Positions 46,203 through 57,914 of a stretch of DNA of 64,000 nt are shown here, one piece after another. The stretch is taken from assembly GCA_021186555.1 (NCBI GenBank), contig JAJKFL010000008.1, positions 19,275,936-19,339,935 on the forward strand. Direction: 5' to 3'. The notes beneath the pieces were generated by a model that did no database searches, was not told the DNA's origin, and saw nothing but the letters and a program-made list of their open reading frames with translations. Position 1 is the first letter of the stretch. Each line of letters begins with the position of its first letter. The DNA comes from Reticulitermes speratus (lineage: Eukaryota > Arthropoda > Insecta > Blattodea > Rhinotermitidae). A program made the translations under genes and the position numbers.

Positions 46203-46372
46203 AGGTTAGTCGCCAGCATCTTCCCGCGGAGGCCTGGTTTCGATCTTGTGAAATTTGTGGCGGACAAAGTGGCACTGAGAGAGGGTTTTCTCCGATCACT
46301 TAGGTTTTTCCCTGTATCATTCCACCGATGTTTCATATTCATATTTGTTTCATCCACCATCGGTGCTGCATG
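46203..46372 (+). repeat. SINE family B, partial
   Basis: Head remnant ggttagtcgccagcatctt, B-box-like ggtttcgatcttg, then atttgtggcggacaaagtgg and a gggttttctccgatcacttag stretch; the 3' third is missing. It abuts the palindrome at 45848-46154. Confidence 0.75.
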
Positions 46373-46695
46373 ATCTCAGCAAATGGCAGCGTCATTCAAT
46401 AAAACTTTTTCACGAAGTTTGGAAACTGCAGGTGAAAGGAAATCGACAGCTACACTATGGAAAACGGTCTCTAACTTCCGGATGCTTTCCCGCATCTACG
46501 TAAAATTTGTTGCGAGGGATTGCAGGATATTTTGTGCCTAACGCCGTCAGTACGATTGTGCACGTTCGGTGAAAGCTCAATACGCCTTACGACTTGCAGT
46601 GTTGTAGCCATTCGACGGCAGTTTTCGGCGTACATATGGAAAAGAGCCACGAATTCCCAAATCAATGATTTATTCAATTTAAGGAAACTAGGATC

Positions 46696-46973
46696 CTAAG
46701 GTAAAGTTCACCCTACAACAGGCTATAAAAGCCCAGAAGGGGAGTAGAGGTATAGCTCTACTCTCTCTTTAACCTCGGCGCTAGATAGAGGCGGGTGCGC
46801 CACGCCCCGACCGCTTCACCCCCGGAAAGAGACGCAGTACCCATTGTACAGGAGGCTGGGTGGGCCCCAGGGTCGGCTGGAAGGGTGCGGAAAATCTCGA
46901 CACTGCCGGGACTCGATCCCCGGATAATCCAACCCGTAACGAGCCGCTTACCGACTACAGTATCCCGGCCCAC
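46696..46973 (-). repeat. SINE family C, full-length
   Basis: The reverse strand has gggccgggatactgtagtcg, B-box gggatcgagtcccgg and the complete body. The 11-bp flanks aaactaggatc (46685) and aaattaggatc (46974) are a near-perfect duplication. Confidence 0.9.
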
Positions 46974-47202
46974 AAATTAGGATCGTGTTCCAGTGAAAAT
47001 CAGGAATAAAACCAGTGACTTCAGACGAGGATGACACAAGCATAATGTCAGTGTGCTCGTATGTGCAGAGTGCCAATCACTCTATCGCTCATTGCAGTTT
47101 GCAACTTGTAACACTTGTAATCACTATGAAATTTTGCAGTTATCATTCCTGTCGATACTGCATGTCCATAGACGATATAAAGTAGCGTCTTTAAATAAAA
47201 CG

Positions 47203-47510
47203 AGCAAGACGGGATAGCGTAGTCAGTATAGTGAATAATTTACAGGTTGGATGTCCGAGGAATATTTTCGATTCCCGGCACGGACAAGAGATTTACCTCT
47301 TTTCCAAAATCGTCAGCCTCTGCTATGGGGCCCAACCAGCCACCTATATTCGTTGGACAACGAAGAGGTTTTCCCTGAGAATAACGCAGCCGGGGGCGTG
47401 AAGCTGACCACCAACAGGCATCTAGTGTCAACGTTAAGAATGAAGTTAGCTTTGCATGCACTGTCCCATATACCTTTATGGCGTGCAGAGGGGATACGTT
47501 AACCGCACAT
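47203..47510 (+). repeat. SINE family C, diverged
   Basis: Head gacgggatagcgtagtcagt, B-box ttcgattcccgg, body tatggggcccaaccagccac, cgtgaagctgaccaccaac, 'atacctttatggcgtgcag'. Confidence 0.75.
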
Positions 47511-47977
47511 TTTACGACACTGATTACGAAGTGATTGAGAAACACCTGACAAGATGAATTTTTGCATAAAGTAATGGTCGGTGTACTACTGTACACGTAA
47601 CGTCGGGGCCAGGAATAGACAGCCCTGTGTTGCGGCGCCAAGTGCACGTCGCCCATCAACAAGTTGACATCGCAGCCTCCCCCGATACTAGAAGTTTCGT
47701 CTTCATATTATCAGCCTATGATGAAGGCCTGTCGGCAGGTGTGGAATGTAGGCTGCCAGCAGAGCGTGCAAATGTCGCACCTGGCATCAAGTCAGCTCAT
47801 ATGCAATTCAAAACCTGGTCACTTCGTATCATCGCGGACTATAATGTAGGTTTCTGTTCGAATCACAATCCCTAGACCGGTGTTCCCCAATTAAATTTGG
47901 CCACGGAAATATTTCGCACTTGACAAATTTTGGCGGAATTCCTAAAAAAAAAAAATCCTTTACTAGACCACAAGAAA
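47511..47977. other. No gene recognised
   Basis: Short frames only. The one at 47627-47875 has no recognisable domain. Confidence 0.4.
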
Positions 47978-48214
47978 GCCGATCCCGGTAGCCGCGCGAT
48001 CTAAGACGTAGGTCTGCTTCCGCTCGATTCCTGGGGTCGCGGGTTCGAATCCTGCTGAGTGTATGGATATTCGTCTCATGTATATGTTGTGCGACGAGCT
48101 GATCTCTCGTTCAGAGGAGTCCCTCCGGGTATATGTGTCTTACTGTGTGTGATCTCGAACCCTCAACAATGAGGCAGCCTAAGCCCGAGTAGGGCCCTTG
48201 CGCCACTGAAATGA
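47978..48214 (+). repeat. SINE family A, diverged
   Basis: gccgatcccggtagccgcgc, then B-box gggttcgaatcctg and a shortened body. Possible 7-bp flank agaccac (47965 and 48216). Confidence 0.75.
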
Positions 48215-48234
48215 AAGACCACGACCTATTCGGA

Positions 48235-48370
48235 ATCTTGACCCGTGAGGATGGGACCGATACGTTGTCCCGAAACGTCGGTAAATAATTACCACACGAC
48301 GCCGTGTAATAACCCAGAAGACCACAGATTTCATCAACATCGCGGCGGAAGCCTGAAATCAAGGACAACA
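48235..48370 (+). repeat. GAAACGTCGG module, single copy
   Basis: TGAGGA-T-GGGAC...GTCCC-GAAAC-GTCG-GTA at 48246-48283 follows the hammerhead-like order with a perfect 5-bp stem II. Then ccacacgacgccgtgtaata, acccagaagaccac and cggaagcctgaaatcaagg, shared with 49015-49087. Confidence 0.75.
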
Positions 48371-48377
48371 AAAGTTT

Positions 48378-48640
48378 AGGAGCCGGGATACCGCAGTCAG
48401 TATAGTGACCAGGCTACGGACTGGACGATGCAGGGTTTGAATTCCGGCAGGAAAAAGATAATTTTTTTTTCCAAAACGCCTGTACTGGCTGTGGGATCCA
48501 ACCAGCCTCATATTCAATGGATACCGGGGTTCTTTCCCGGGGATAAAGGGGCCAGAGCGTGGATTTCACCACTCATTTCCACGCAGTGCTGAGGTAACTT
48601 CCCCTGTATGCCTTCTTGGCGTAGAGAAGTACGTCTTTAT
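48378..48640 (+). repeat. SINE family C
   Basis: Head gagccgggataccgcagtca, B-box-like gggtttgaattccgg, body gggatccaaccagcctcata, ataccggggttctttcccgg, gagcgtggatttcaccactc. Confidence 0.78.
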
Positions 48641-48954
48641 TTTTAATAAAGTTTTGATGAAAGAAACCACAACGATGTACCGAAGTAAACTATTTATACG
48701 TGCGAGGACTTCCTGTATATCCACATGAAGTCGGAACAGCGCTGTGCAGTATGAATAGTGACCAGTGACACAACTATTCCCGCTACCTGAACAAGGTGCT
48801 TTTGTACTATCGGGCAATAACTGAGTGCACGGCATCCACTGGCATTATCAGGACGCCGTTTCATAACAGCAAAGAACTCATTTATTGCGCTTTTTTCTAG
48901 TATTGTAAGATTTCAGAAATATTTGGACGTATGGAATATTGTCAAATAACAATG

Positions 48955-49104
48955 AAAACTATTTTAAGTGGTCTTCTGGGTTATTACACGGCGTCGTGTG
49001 GTAAGTAATAATTACCACACGACACCGTGTAATAACCCAGAAGACCATAGAGTTCATCAACATAGCGACGGAAGCCTGAAATCAAGGTTAAAACTATTTT
49101 AAGT
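48955..49104. mobile_element. 120-bp palindromic insertion with 15-bp target-site duplication
   Basis: aaaactattttaagt lies at 48955-48969 and 49090-49104. Between them ggtcttctgggttattacac pairs with gtgtaataacccagaagacc around a gtaata centre. The rest (catcaacatagcgacggaa, cctgaaatcaagg) is the 3' end of the GAAACGTCGG module family. Confidence 0.85.
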
Positions 49105-49744
49105 TAAATTTATATTAATAATATTTAAATTATAGTTTTTATATTGCAATGGAATTTCCTTGAGTAGCAAATATTTTCACTTCGTGGAAACACGGGGTTC
49201 TACCAAACAACATTTGGGAAAACCTGCACTAGACGGACAGACTGACTGAGCCCTACTTATCTTGTGTCACTCTTTCAGACAAATCTTAGGGGAGTACCGG
49301 GCAATGTGCCAACACTGAGCAAAACAATGGGAAAGAGAAGGAAGAAGAACAAACATTGGTTAATAAATAAACTAATTTTTGCTCTGAATGTGGAAACAGT
49401 TGGGAGCCAGCAGTTTCATGTAGCTGTAACCTATTAGATTTTTATTAGGACAACACACATTTCGAATTTAGGCCAGTTTAACAGTTATACAGTTAAGCCT
49501 TCTCCCAGTTTTACCATCTTTCCAGCCAAATTCTCGGATACGGTTTGTAACTAGCTTCTGTCCAAATCCTCACCTATCCATAGTATTTCACTATGTTAAC
49601 AATACAATGTGACCTGTTTACATTCTAAAGTCTCTTCTTTTGCCCATTGCCTTTATCCCTCTTATGTTTTTTTTAATAAAGTAAATTCTGATTTCCACTG
49701 AAATTTAAAAACCAAAATCCCAGCTATATAAAACCAAACACATA

Positions 49745-50290
49745 GAGCAGAGACCTTGACGAGCTGATTCCGTAGTTCCTCCCTAGTCAAGAAATACCCC
49801 ACGTTATATGGAACTTTCTTTACCCTATTAAGAACTGGTCACTGGACCTTACTGGAGCCAGATGAATCCTGTACACACCCTTACATCCTACTTAAGATAC
49901 ATTGTGATACTGTCTCCCTAGCTATGGCTAGGTCTTCCAAGCGGTTTTTTTTAATTGAAGGGCCCCGCAGCAGATGCTACGGACGCACCGCAGCCTTAAG
50001 GCTTGTTGTGCAACCCTATGAGGAAGATGATGAAGTTTTTTCTGCTTTTCCATTTTAATGGAGCACCGGTGAAATGAAATTGACAGGGGAAAACCGAAGT
50101 ACCCTGTCCCAGTGCCACTTTGTCCACCACAAATCCCACATGGACCGACCCGGGATCGAAACCGGGCTTCCGCCTGAGGCATGGCACGACCCTTCCAAGC
50201 GGTTACTTCATTCAGTTTTTTTCCATCAAAATCATGCATGCATTTATCTTCATCCATATAAAGCAACTAACAAAATTATCATTCTACGTT
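49745..50290 (-). mobile_element. RTE-like LINE 3' fragment split by a SINE
   Basis: The reverse-strand LINE end (cttggaagacctagccatag, acgtggggtatttcttgact) is interrupted at 49946 by the family-B SINE and continues after the duplication at 50204. Confidence 0.6.
49947..50191 (-). repeat. SINE family B, nested in LINE
   Basis: A complete family-B body on the reverse strand, with a shortened head (gccatgcctcaggcggaag) and B-box cggtttcgatcccggg. A perfect 13-bp duplication cttccaagcggtt flanks it (49934-49946 and 50192-50204). Confidence 0.92.
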
Positions 50291-50884
50291 ACACCGTTAT
50301 GTATCTCGTTACGTTATTATCTGGAAACAAAGGGGAAGATAACACAATAATATAATGAAGCATTTACGTAGTTTATTAATTATATTACGTTTGTCGTGAA
50401 GCCCACTTGAACCTTCAGTATGTAAAAGAGGACCTGTTTTGTGTTACGTATCCTTCCAGTATCAAACTCCCGCTTCTTTAGGCTTCAATTAAGTGACGTG
50501 GTCCACTGTGACCTGCACGCAATGGAACGCCCTCGAGTCCGTCAAACCCATTTCGGAAGCGTGACTAGTCTGGTCACTCCCAGTGCAATGTTCGAAATTA
50601 TGGAGCAGGCGAAATAGCTTCAATTTGATACTCGGGTATGAGGACAGGAGGGTATGTAGTTCAAGGTCAACTGGACGCAGCGAAAAACTAGAACGGAGCA
50701 CGTCACCGCTTCCCAGTTTGTTCCCAGTCTTGAGAGCAGCACACATTCTGCACTGCGCCCTGTAACGCGTTCCGTATTAGTAATTATATATGAAAATGAG
50801 CAAGATGAGGAGAAGCTGTGCCCATCTTCAAGTCTCATATACAAAAATATGGAATGGATTTCCATGAAATTTATTATTGGTGTC

Positions 50885-51182
50885 TATAATATCGGCACTG
50901 CGCTACAAGCCAGAAGGTAGCGGGTTCGATTCCCGATGGTGTCACTGGAATTTTTCGTTGACATAATCCTTCCGGCCGCACTATGGCCCTGGGGTCGACT
51001 CAGCCTCTAACAGAAATGAGTACCAGGAATATTTCCTGGGGGGTAAAGGCGGTCGATGCGTAGGGCTGATAACCTCACCACCTTCATGTGCCGATTGTCT
51101 TGAAATCTGGGAGCCTCAACCTCCTGGAACCGTAAGGTCCTGTCCAGGCCTGTAATGGGATTGCTTTACCTTTACCTTTATC
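50885..51182 (+). repeat. SINE family D
   Basis: actgcgctacaagccagaag, B-box cgggttcgattcccg, body cataatccttccggccgcac, 'tatggccctggggtcgactc', 'tgtccaggcctgtaatggg', (ttta)n-like tail. Confidence 0.88.
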
Positions 51183-51194
51183 TATAACGTCAAG

Positions 51195-51410
51195 ATTTAG
51201 GTTTTCACGGCTGTGCTTATGGAGATTATTGTCTTATATGATGTGATGCCGTGCAGTTTGGTAGATTGGTACCAAAGTTTCGGAGGAAAGCGTTTCCTTC
51301 TCTTCAGGGGTAGAAGAGTCAGCCAAACGTGGAAATATCGTTTCTTATACAAGGAAGGGAAACGGAGTTCGAGGCTTTGGCACGGCGATAGGAGACGGTG
51401 GCCCTGAGAG
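51195..51410 (+). repeat. Unclassified dispersed repeat fragment
   Basis: Translates LMEIIVLYDVMPCSLVDWYQ then SFGGKRF, a peptide seen from a dispersed repeat in many insect assemblies (recollection, not searched). Not a host gene. Confidence 0.4.
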
Positions 51411-51569
51411 GTGACACACTTTTGCCAAACAGAATTCTTTTGAACACGTTTTCAGTTTCTGAGTTCCTTAAAAATCATCCGAACTTGCGTCGGAAATAAT
51501 TAAATCAGGAAATATCGTCCTTGGGGAAATATTTTCATACTGGCAGACTGATATTTTAACATATTTTTC

Positions 51570-51571
<2 letters not shown>

Positions 51572-51622
<51 letters not shown>
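51572..51622. repeat. (ATT)n microsatellite
   Basis: About 17 uninterrupted att units. Confidence 0.97.
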
Positions 51623-51623
<1 letters not shown>

Positions 51624-51944
51624 TGTAAGTTAGCCTGATATAATAGCCAGTTTTCTCTCAGCGCAATGTTTTAACTGTTAAAATGTAAAAAATATTTCAT
51701 ACAAAAACTGCAAATGCTGGACGTTGGTGATGCAACTGTCCACAGCTAGATCCCGTGATTTATTGCCATTAAAAGAGGAATTTGAGACGCCATATGCACA
51801 TGTTATACCCTATAAAACTTACCTTCAAAATTGCACATTTTTCGAAGATATATCACTATATACAGTTTCAGCATTCATAGCTAACAGTGGTATTTTTGTC
51901 ATCACAACATAAAATTTATTACTTCTGCCATATAAACAAATTTG

Positions 51945-52345
51945 TCACCAGCAAATTGCACTAATTCCTGAATATAAAAGCTATTACTCGTACTTATAGC
52001 CATCTTCAGGGAGTATCAATACTTAAAGACGTATACATCTTTATTACACAGCTTTGCCAAATTCGAAGAAATGTCACTATTTCAAGATGTTTCGATGCAG
52101 TAGATTTTATTAAATGTCTTGTGTTATAATTATTTTTACATAATTTTAATACAACACTATATATTGATGTTTTAATAGTATACTGGCATTGCATATTTTA
52201 ACATTTGCAGTTGACAAAGCTGTATAACAACCCTTATACGTCTCTTAAGTATTGATAATCCCTGAAGATGGCTATGGACAGTAGCAGAAACGTGTAGGAG
52301 TGCGTATATTTTCAGGAATTAGTGCAATATTTTGGTGATAAACTT
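51945..52345. repeat. Long inverted repeat with hammerhead-like motif
   Basis: accagcaaattgcactaatt at the left faces aattagtgcaatattttggt at the right, and tatagccatcttcagggag faces ctccctgaagatggctat-like sequence. The arms are about 115-130 bp around a loop of about 120 bp. The right arm has CCTGAAGATGGCTA...TAGCAGAAACGTGTAGG (52261-52300); the left arm lost its GAAAC box. Confidence 0.85.
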
Positions 52346-52774
52346 GTTTATATGTATCACTTGCATGGAAGATACACATTATTACTTCTGCCATGTTGTT
52401 ATTATTGATGGCAGGAAAGTAGAAACCAAACAAGGCGAGTTTGACCTCTAATGGCACCACGTATATGTTAACAGCGATGAAAATCCGCGAAGTGCTGAAA
52501 ACGTTATCACTAAGGTGCACTCGGTCTACTTGAGCACGTGGTACCGTGATCCCTCTTAGGATAACAACGAGCTATGTGTCAGTGTGAGTGAGGCTTCATA
52601 TGGCACCGCTGGTGCATTAAACTCAGATCGAGGGCAATGGAACATATGTGAAGATAAGCAAGGACTGAAGTGACGGATGTAATTCCTGCTTCGCTATTTA
52701 CTTTACACTCAGATAATTACTTTGCTTTCAGTAAGTAGCTTTGTGCATCGCCCTGTTTTAAACAATCAACATAA

Positions 52775-53018
52775 ATTACAATTTCGATTTCCAGCACGGG
52801 AAAGAAATTCATCTCATTTCCAAAGCGCCTAAACCGGTTCTGGTGCAAACCTAGCCTCATATTCACAGGGGAATCAGGGACTCTTTCACCGGAGCGACCG
52901 GGGCGTAAAGATGACCCCTCGCCCCCATCTAGCGCCGAGGTTACGAAAGATTGGATTTATGCTTCCTTTCGCCTATATGATTTCATGGCATGCAAAGGAA
53001 CAACTTTAGCTCCCACAA
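52775..53018 (+). repeat. SINE family C, 5' end degraded
   Basis: Begins within the B-box (tttcgatttccagcacggg). Body ggtgcaaacctagcctcata, ccggagcgaccggggcgtaa, catctagcgccgaggttac. Confidence 0.75.
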
Positions 53019-53527
53019 ATACAAATATATATGACGGGGTGCTGTACTGTCCTGCAAGAATTTTTTGTCTATTTCTGTGGCGTTACGAAATTGCAGGTTG
53101 TTCCTGTGCCTAAACAGGCCTGTTATGCCCTGTACACATACAGAAGACGATGAGATGAAATTCAGTTCATGCCAGAACGTCAGTGCAAAATAAAGGACAG
53201 TGAGCAGCTTCACACTCTGGTCGCTTTATCCTCTATACCTACGCACAGAGACCTGGAGGCCCACAGCCAGTCTGGCCGCAGTGGTTACACAAAGAAAATC
53301 GCCCCGTAAAGTGACGATACATTGATTGTTAGTCGTGACATTCAGCAGGTCTTGTTAAGATTTTTAAGTTATCGTTTTTTGATTTAGTGACTGACACTAG
53401 GAAAAGTATTTTTCAGTTAACCCCAAACTGCAGAACAGGGCAATAATGAAGACATAGGAAAACACAGACTTAATAATTTTACGATATTTAAACTTTGTAT
53501 AAAATTATCAATTCCTAAGACTCTATA

Positions 53528-53780
53528 GGGGACCGGGGAGGAGCGACTTGCTGCGAGCTGGAAGGTCTGGGTTCGAACTCCGGGGAGGAAGACATTTTCC
53601 TCACCCGTCCAGCCGGCCCTGGGGCCCACCCAGCCTCCTGTACAATGAGTACGGGTCATTCCCGGGTGTAAAGCGGCGTTAAGCACCCACCTCCATCTAG
53701 CGCTGAGGTTAAAGAAAGAGTAGAACTATACTCCCAGTCCCTTTCTGGGCCTTCATGGCCTGTTACAGCGCGAACTTCAA
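53528..53780 (+). repeat. SINE family C
   Basis: gaccggggaggagcgacttg, B-box gggttcgaactccgg, body acccgtccagccggccctgg, gggtcattcccgggtgtaaa, catctagcgctgaggttaaa, ggccttcatggcctgtta. Confidence 0.88.
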
Positions 53781-54099
53781 GAATCCATATATTTATGGTG
53801 TATTGTGTCCAAAATGTTTTTTGAAATAAACTACAAATAAAGATTTATTTATTATTGGTTAGCTTTTTAACAATAGGATTGTACCTTGCTTTACACCACA
53901 AACAATTAGGTCTGCTTTCTGCCACAAGATTTCAGCACTGGGAATAGAAGACAAAAGAAACAAAGAAATGCATTTGTTCCCGCAATGAACATGTAAATAT
54001 TCATATCATTAAAAAATACAAATTCACAAGAAAGAAAGAAAATAAAAAAACCTATGCGCAGTCCACTCGACTATCTCTCTCCAGTCCTGTTTATTTAAC

Positions 54100-54240
54100 T
54101 TCTGAAATACGAAGAAAACGCAAACCCGCGCTCCTTCGGTGAGCCTAGCTGCCTCGTCCTTCCTCAGCCACCTGTCGTTCCTGGAGGCGTCAGTACGTCT
54201 GCGAACAACGCAGGTGTCGAAATAGTAAGCTAAGTGAATA
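54100..54240 (-). other. GC-rich island with an open reverse frame
   Basis: After a possible acceptor TTGTTCGCAG the reverse strand reads RTDASRNDRWLRKDEAARLT then EGARVCVFF. Composition is richer in GC than the flanks. No domain and no clear donor, so it is only noted. Confidence 0.2.
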
Positions 54241-56210
54241 TCAGTGTGACAGGTTGTTGGCAAAGACGCCTTTAGGAAGTATTTATAGGCAGCTTCCATG
54301 CCTCTTGTGCATGTCATTTCTCCGCAAAGACCAATTTATTTCATTCCAGTTTATTTCAGGAGTGTGCGAAACATGTGCCTGGATGAAGCAAAAACGCAAT
54401 TCACATGTCCTAGTCAACGTCATACATCACTGCCGAATTAGTTGCGGGCTGTATTTATAGCTTATTTATCTTCGTAACATTTAACTCGCAATGTGCGACT
54501 ATTACGTAATATGGGCTTGACATGTCACTACAGGTGCTACTGATAAACAGCATGCGATGGATCCATCTTTTAATGAATATACGTTTTGATTTGGTAGGTG
54601 TTCCACGAAAGTTGTTGTTCACGTTTTCCAGATGGGTTTAGATTATTTATATATATATATCCAACTGGTCTTGGTATTAATTTACTGCAGTTGGAAGTCT
54701 TTTTCACATTGTCATAATAAATGAAGAGTATATACATTTTCGTGCAGTTTTTTTTTTCCAGAAAATCCAGGCAAAGAACAGATCTCTTAGATACTGCAAC
54801 CTATATCTGTATAACTCGTATACCACACTGAATTTCTTCAGCAATATTTGTAGATTTATGAAAGGAGAACATTATATCATTCATTTGAAGACAACAAGAC
54901 TGATTACTTTTCGAAATACAGCAATAAACTTGCACAGTAAATATTTTATAACTCTGAAAGCGTATTTTCACATTAAAGATAGAGAAAATTTTAATGAATG
55001 TATTACGAATATATGCTTATATTGCTGCACAATTTACGCAGCAATATGTCCCATAGAAATTTGAAATGAATAAATAAACCATAAAATTTTGTAAGCAGAG
55101 ATATATTATGTAGTCCGTCTACAGAGTATATTTGCAAATCTCTTGGAAAAACACTCGAGCGGTCGTTGGCTCACAGGTTTAGAACCACAGGTAGAGATGA
55201 TTAGCGAATTGTGATTTGTAAAGAATGTAGAGGGAAGCGGTCGTAACCTAATTCACTATATTACAATCTCCTGGAATTTGGCTGAAGGCACTGAGAAGGT
55301 CCACGAAAGTATCCCAGGATAGTTGGTCTGCGGGTTGGCCGAGATTTGAGCTAAGGACCTCCCGTATAAGAAGCAGGAGTGCTACCACTCGGCGGTGACG
55401 TTCGGCTGTGTTCCTCTCTTTTCGGTTTCAAACGAGGCAATGTACGCCATATAAATATACACACTTGCAGCAGCGAATGCAGTCTCAAGAGCGAACCTTT
55501 CTTCTCTGAGTATTTCTGGCGAATTCAACGTGTGTTGGCAAAGCTAGCCTGTTCTAATAATGTAGGCATTTTTCTGTCGGTGTCAAGGCACGGTTCATCT
55601 TTTGTGAAACACTGTCTGTCGCCACTTATTTTCACAGACACTCATCAAGGACATGTAATATGTACATAAAAGCATACCACAGCGTATTGTTTATGTATTA
55701 TACAAATCATTACGGAAGATGTAGACATAATTCTGCAAACAGACTATCATAACTTCCTTTGATTTATCTTATTTAATGTGAAAAATGATCTAGTCTAGAG
55801 TAATTCAACTTGAATCACGGGGGTCGATTTTTTATGTCCCACTAGTATTGAACCAAAAGAATCAGTTTTGTAAGACAAGCACACTAAGAAGTACGCCTTC
55901 ATTTATTTAGCTGCCTGCTGCAACTACAAACAAAGCGACGTAGGAGATAGAAAGCACAAAAAACCTATATTTGTAATAAGTTGCCAAACAATAAAAGTAT
56001 AATTAGACGTAAAACGTAATAACTGAGGCAACACAAATCACCAAAAGACTGAACGCCAGAAAATAATATAGCATACGATTTAAAATTATCGAAATAAAAA
56101 AAAACACACGCGTAAATATAAAAATAAGCCAGGTAAATCAATACAGAACAAGTTGTACATAATTTTAACAATTTTAGAAACAATGTGGTACGCCTTTAAT
56201 AACACAACAA
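54241..56210. other. No gene recognised
   Basis: AT-rich, with a short (ta)n at about 54647-54659 and short frames only. A tRNA-like degraded head may lie near 55330-55395. Confidence 0.4.
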
Positions 56211-56503
56211 GAAAAGGTAAAGGTAAAGTTCTCCCTAGAACAGGCCATGAAGGCCAGAGGGGGAGTAGAGGTATAGGTCTACTCTTTCTTTAACCCCGGC
56301 ACTAGATAAGGGTGGGTGGTCAACTCCACGCTCCGGCCGCTTTACCCCCGGGAAAGAGACCCGGTGCCCATTTTATAGGAGGCTGGGTGAGCCCCAGGGC
56401 CGGTCTGGACGGGTGCAGAAAATCTCGGCTCCACCGGGATTCGATCCCCCGGACCGTCCAGCCCGGAGCGAGTCGCTATACCGACTACAATATCCCGGCC
56501 CAC
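56211..56503 (-). repeat. SINE family C, full-length
   Basis: The reverse strand has gggccgggatattgtagtcg, gtatagcgactcgctccggg, B-box gggatcgaatcccgg and the complete body. A perfect 13-bp duplication aataacacaacaa lies at 56198 and 56504. Confidence 0.93.
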
Positions 56504-56652
56504 AATAACACAACAAAAAGATACATATAAGACATGCGAACACGTAATGTTGCATTATCATAATGACATTTGTAAAATTTGTGACATCTCACAAATTACG
56601 AAATATATTTTTAACGCATGTCCACCTTGGTTTCATATAATGTATATTAATA

Positions 56653-56690
56653 CCTGAAGATGGTAAAAGTATGACCAAAACATGTCGCAT
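56653..56690 (+). ncRNA. Hammerhead-like motif, degenerate
   Basis: CCTGAAGA-T-GGT...ACC-AAAAC-AT-GTC. The first G of the GAAAC box is changed to A and stem II is 3 bp. Confidence 0.3.
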
Positions 56691-56703
56691 ATATTGTTAA
56701 ATA

Positions 56704-57796
56704 AATATAAAAAAGTTTTGTGTCTAACGGAAATTTATAATTTATTGTCAGGTTGTGCCTTCATTTGCCTTTTTTGTCCACAATTAGGGATTCTGTATTA
56801 CAGCTCTATAGGGCTGACTTCTTTATTTAAAAAGGCCGTAAAGTTTTTTGGAAAAAAATAGGCGATTAAGGTATTAGTGTCAAAGCATCAGAGGGTCCAG
56901 TTTTCAATACGTCAACATTTATCTAATTGGAAACGGTGATCAGGGCATTACTGTCAAGGCTTCCAGGTTTCATTATGTTAATACTTCTTGTCTGGGAACT
57001 GGAAATTAGGCACTAGTGCAAAAGCACCCATCTTTCATAATGCAAACTACACGGCGGCGGAAACCTGATGTCTCGCATGATAACAAGTCATTCTCATATA
57101 TCCCATGTCATTCAACGTTATAAACCCTCGCTGTTCAAAATCGCCATTAAAGAATATAAATAAAACCTTAGCTGCGAAATTAGCTATTTTTGTGGTTTTA
57201 CACAGTGCCTCCAGAAACTTTCGGCAATGACTGCTCCCCCCCCACATCCTTCCCTAATTATTATTCTGCAACTTCAATCGATGTAAATTAGCTAAGAAGT
57301 TTTCAAAGCTTTATTAAATACATTAATCGTAACACACACAAGACAGGGACAAGGATTGGAGAAATAATGATCTCATGAGAACAGAAAAGCTCATTAATCA
57401 AATGAAAGAGTTGTGCTGATTGCACTGATGACCGAGCACAGCGCTTAAATCTGGCTAAGCTCCATACTTAACAAAACAAAAACGTATTTTATACGAAGAC
57501 GTGTACATACCATTCCTAAATGTATCCCTAAATCCTTTCCTAAAAATAATATGTATCAACACGGTATGTTGCAAATTCAATAAAGTAAAATTAATTCCTG
57601 AAAATTTGAGGTTGCCAGGAGTACGTCCAAGTACACGGTAAAATAAGACTTCCTGAAGGAATTTTTATTTTTATTAACTGTTTCGCAGTTTCCGCAGAAG
57701 CTAGAGAAATATTTTCTTTACGTTGACGATGGTTCATGTGGCATGGTACATGGTAAAAAAATGCATACTGGCCCTGGTGTGAAACCAATATACACG
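56704..57796. other. No gene recognised
   Basis: Non-coding. A short C8 run at 57236-57243. Frames are short and without domains. Confidence 0.4.
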
Positions 57797-57835
57797 CTGA
57801 TTATGACCTCATGAAGGTCGAAACGCACATGTCAA
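57797..57835 (+). ncRNA. Hammerhead-like motif
   Basis: CTGATTA-T-GACCT...AGGTC-GAAAC-GCACAT-GTC with a perfect 5-bp stem II. The conserved G of CTGATGA is T, and I found no stem I partner. Confidence 0.35.
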
Positions 57836-57914
57836 GAAACCTTATGTTGACAGGACTGTAATAAAAGCTATTTCGTTGTATGAAATTGCATTTTTAGCAG
57901 CTACAGATATGAAA

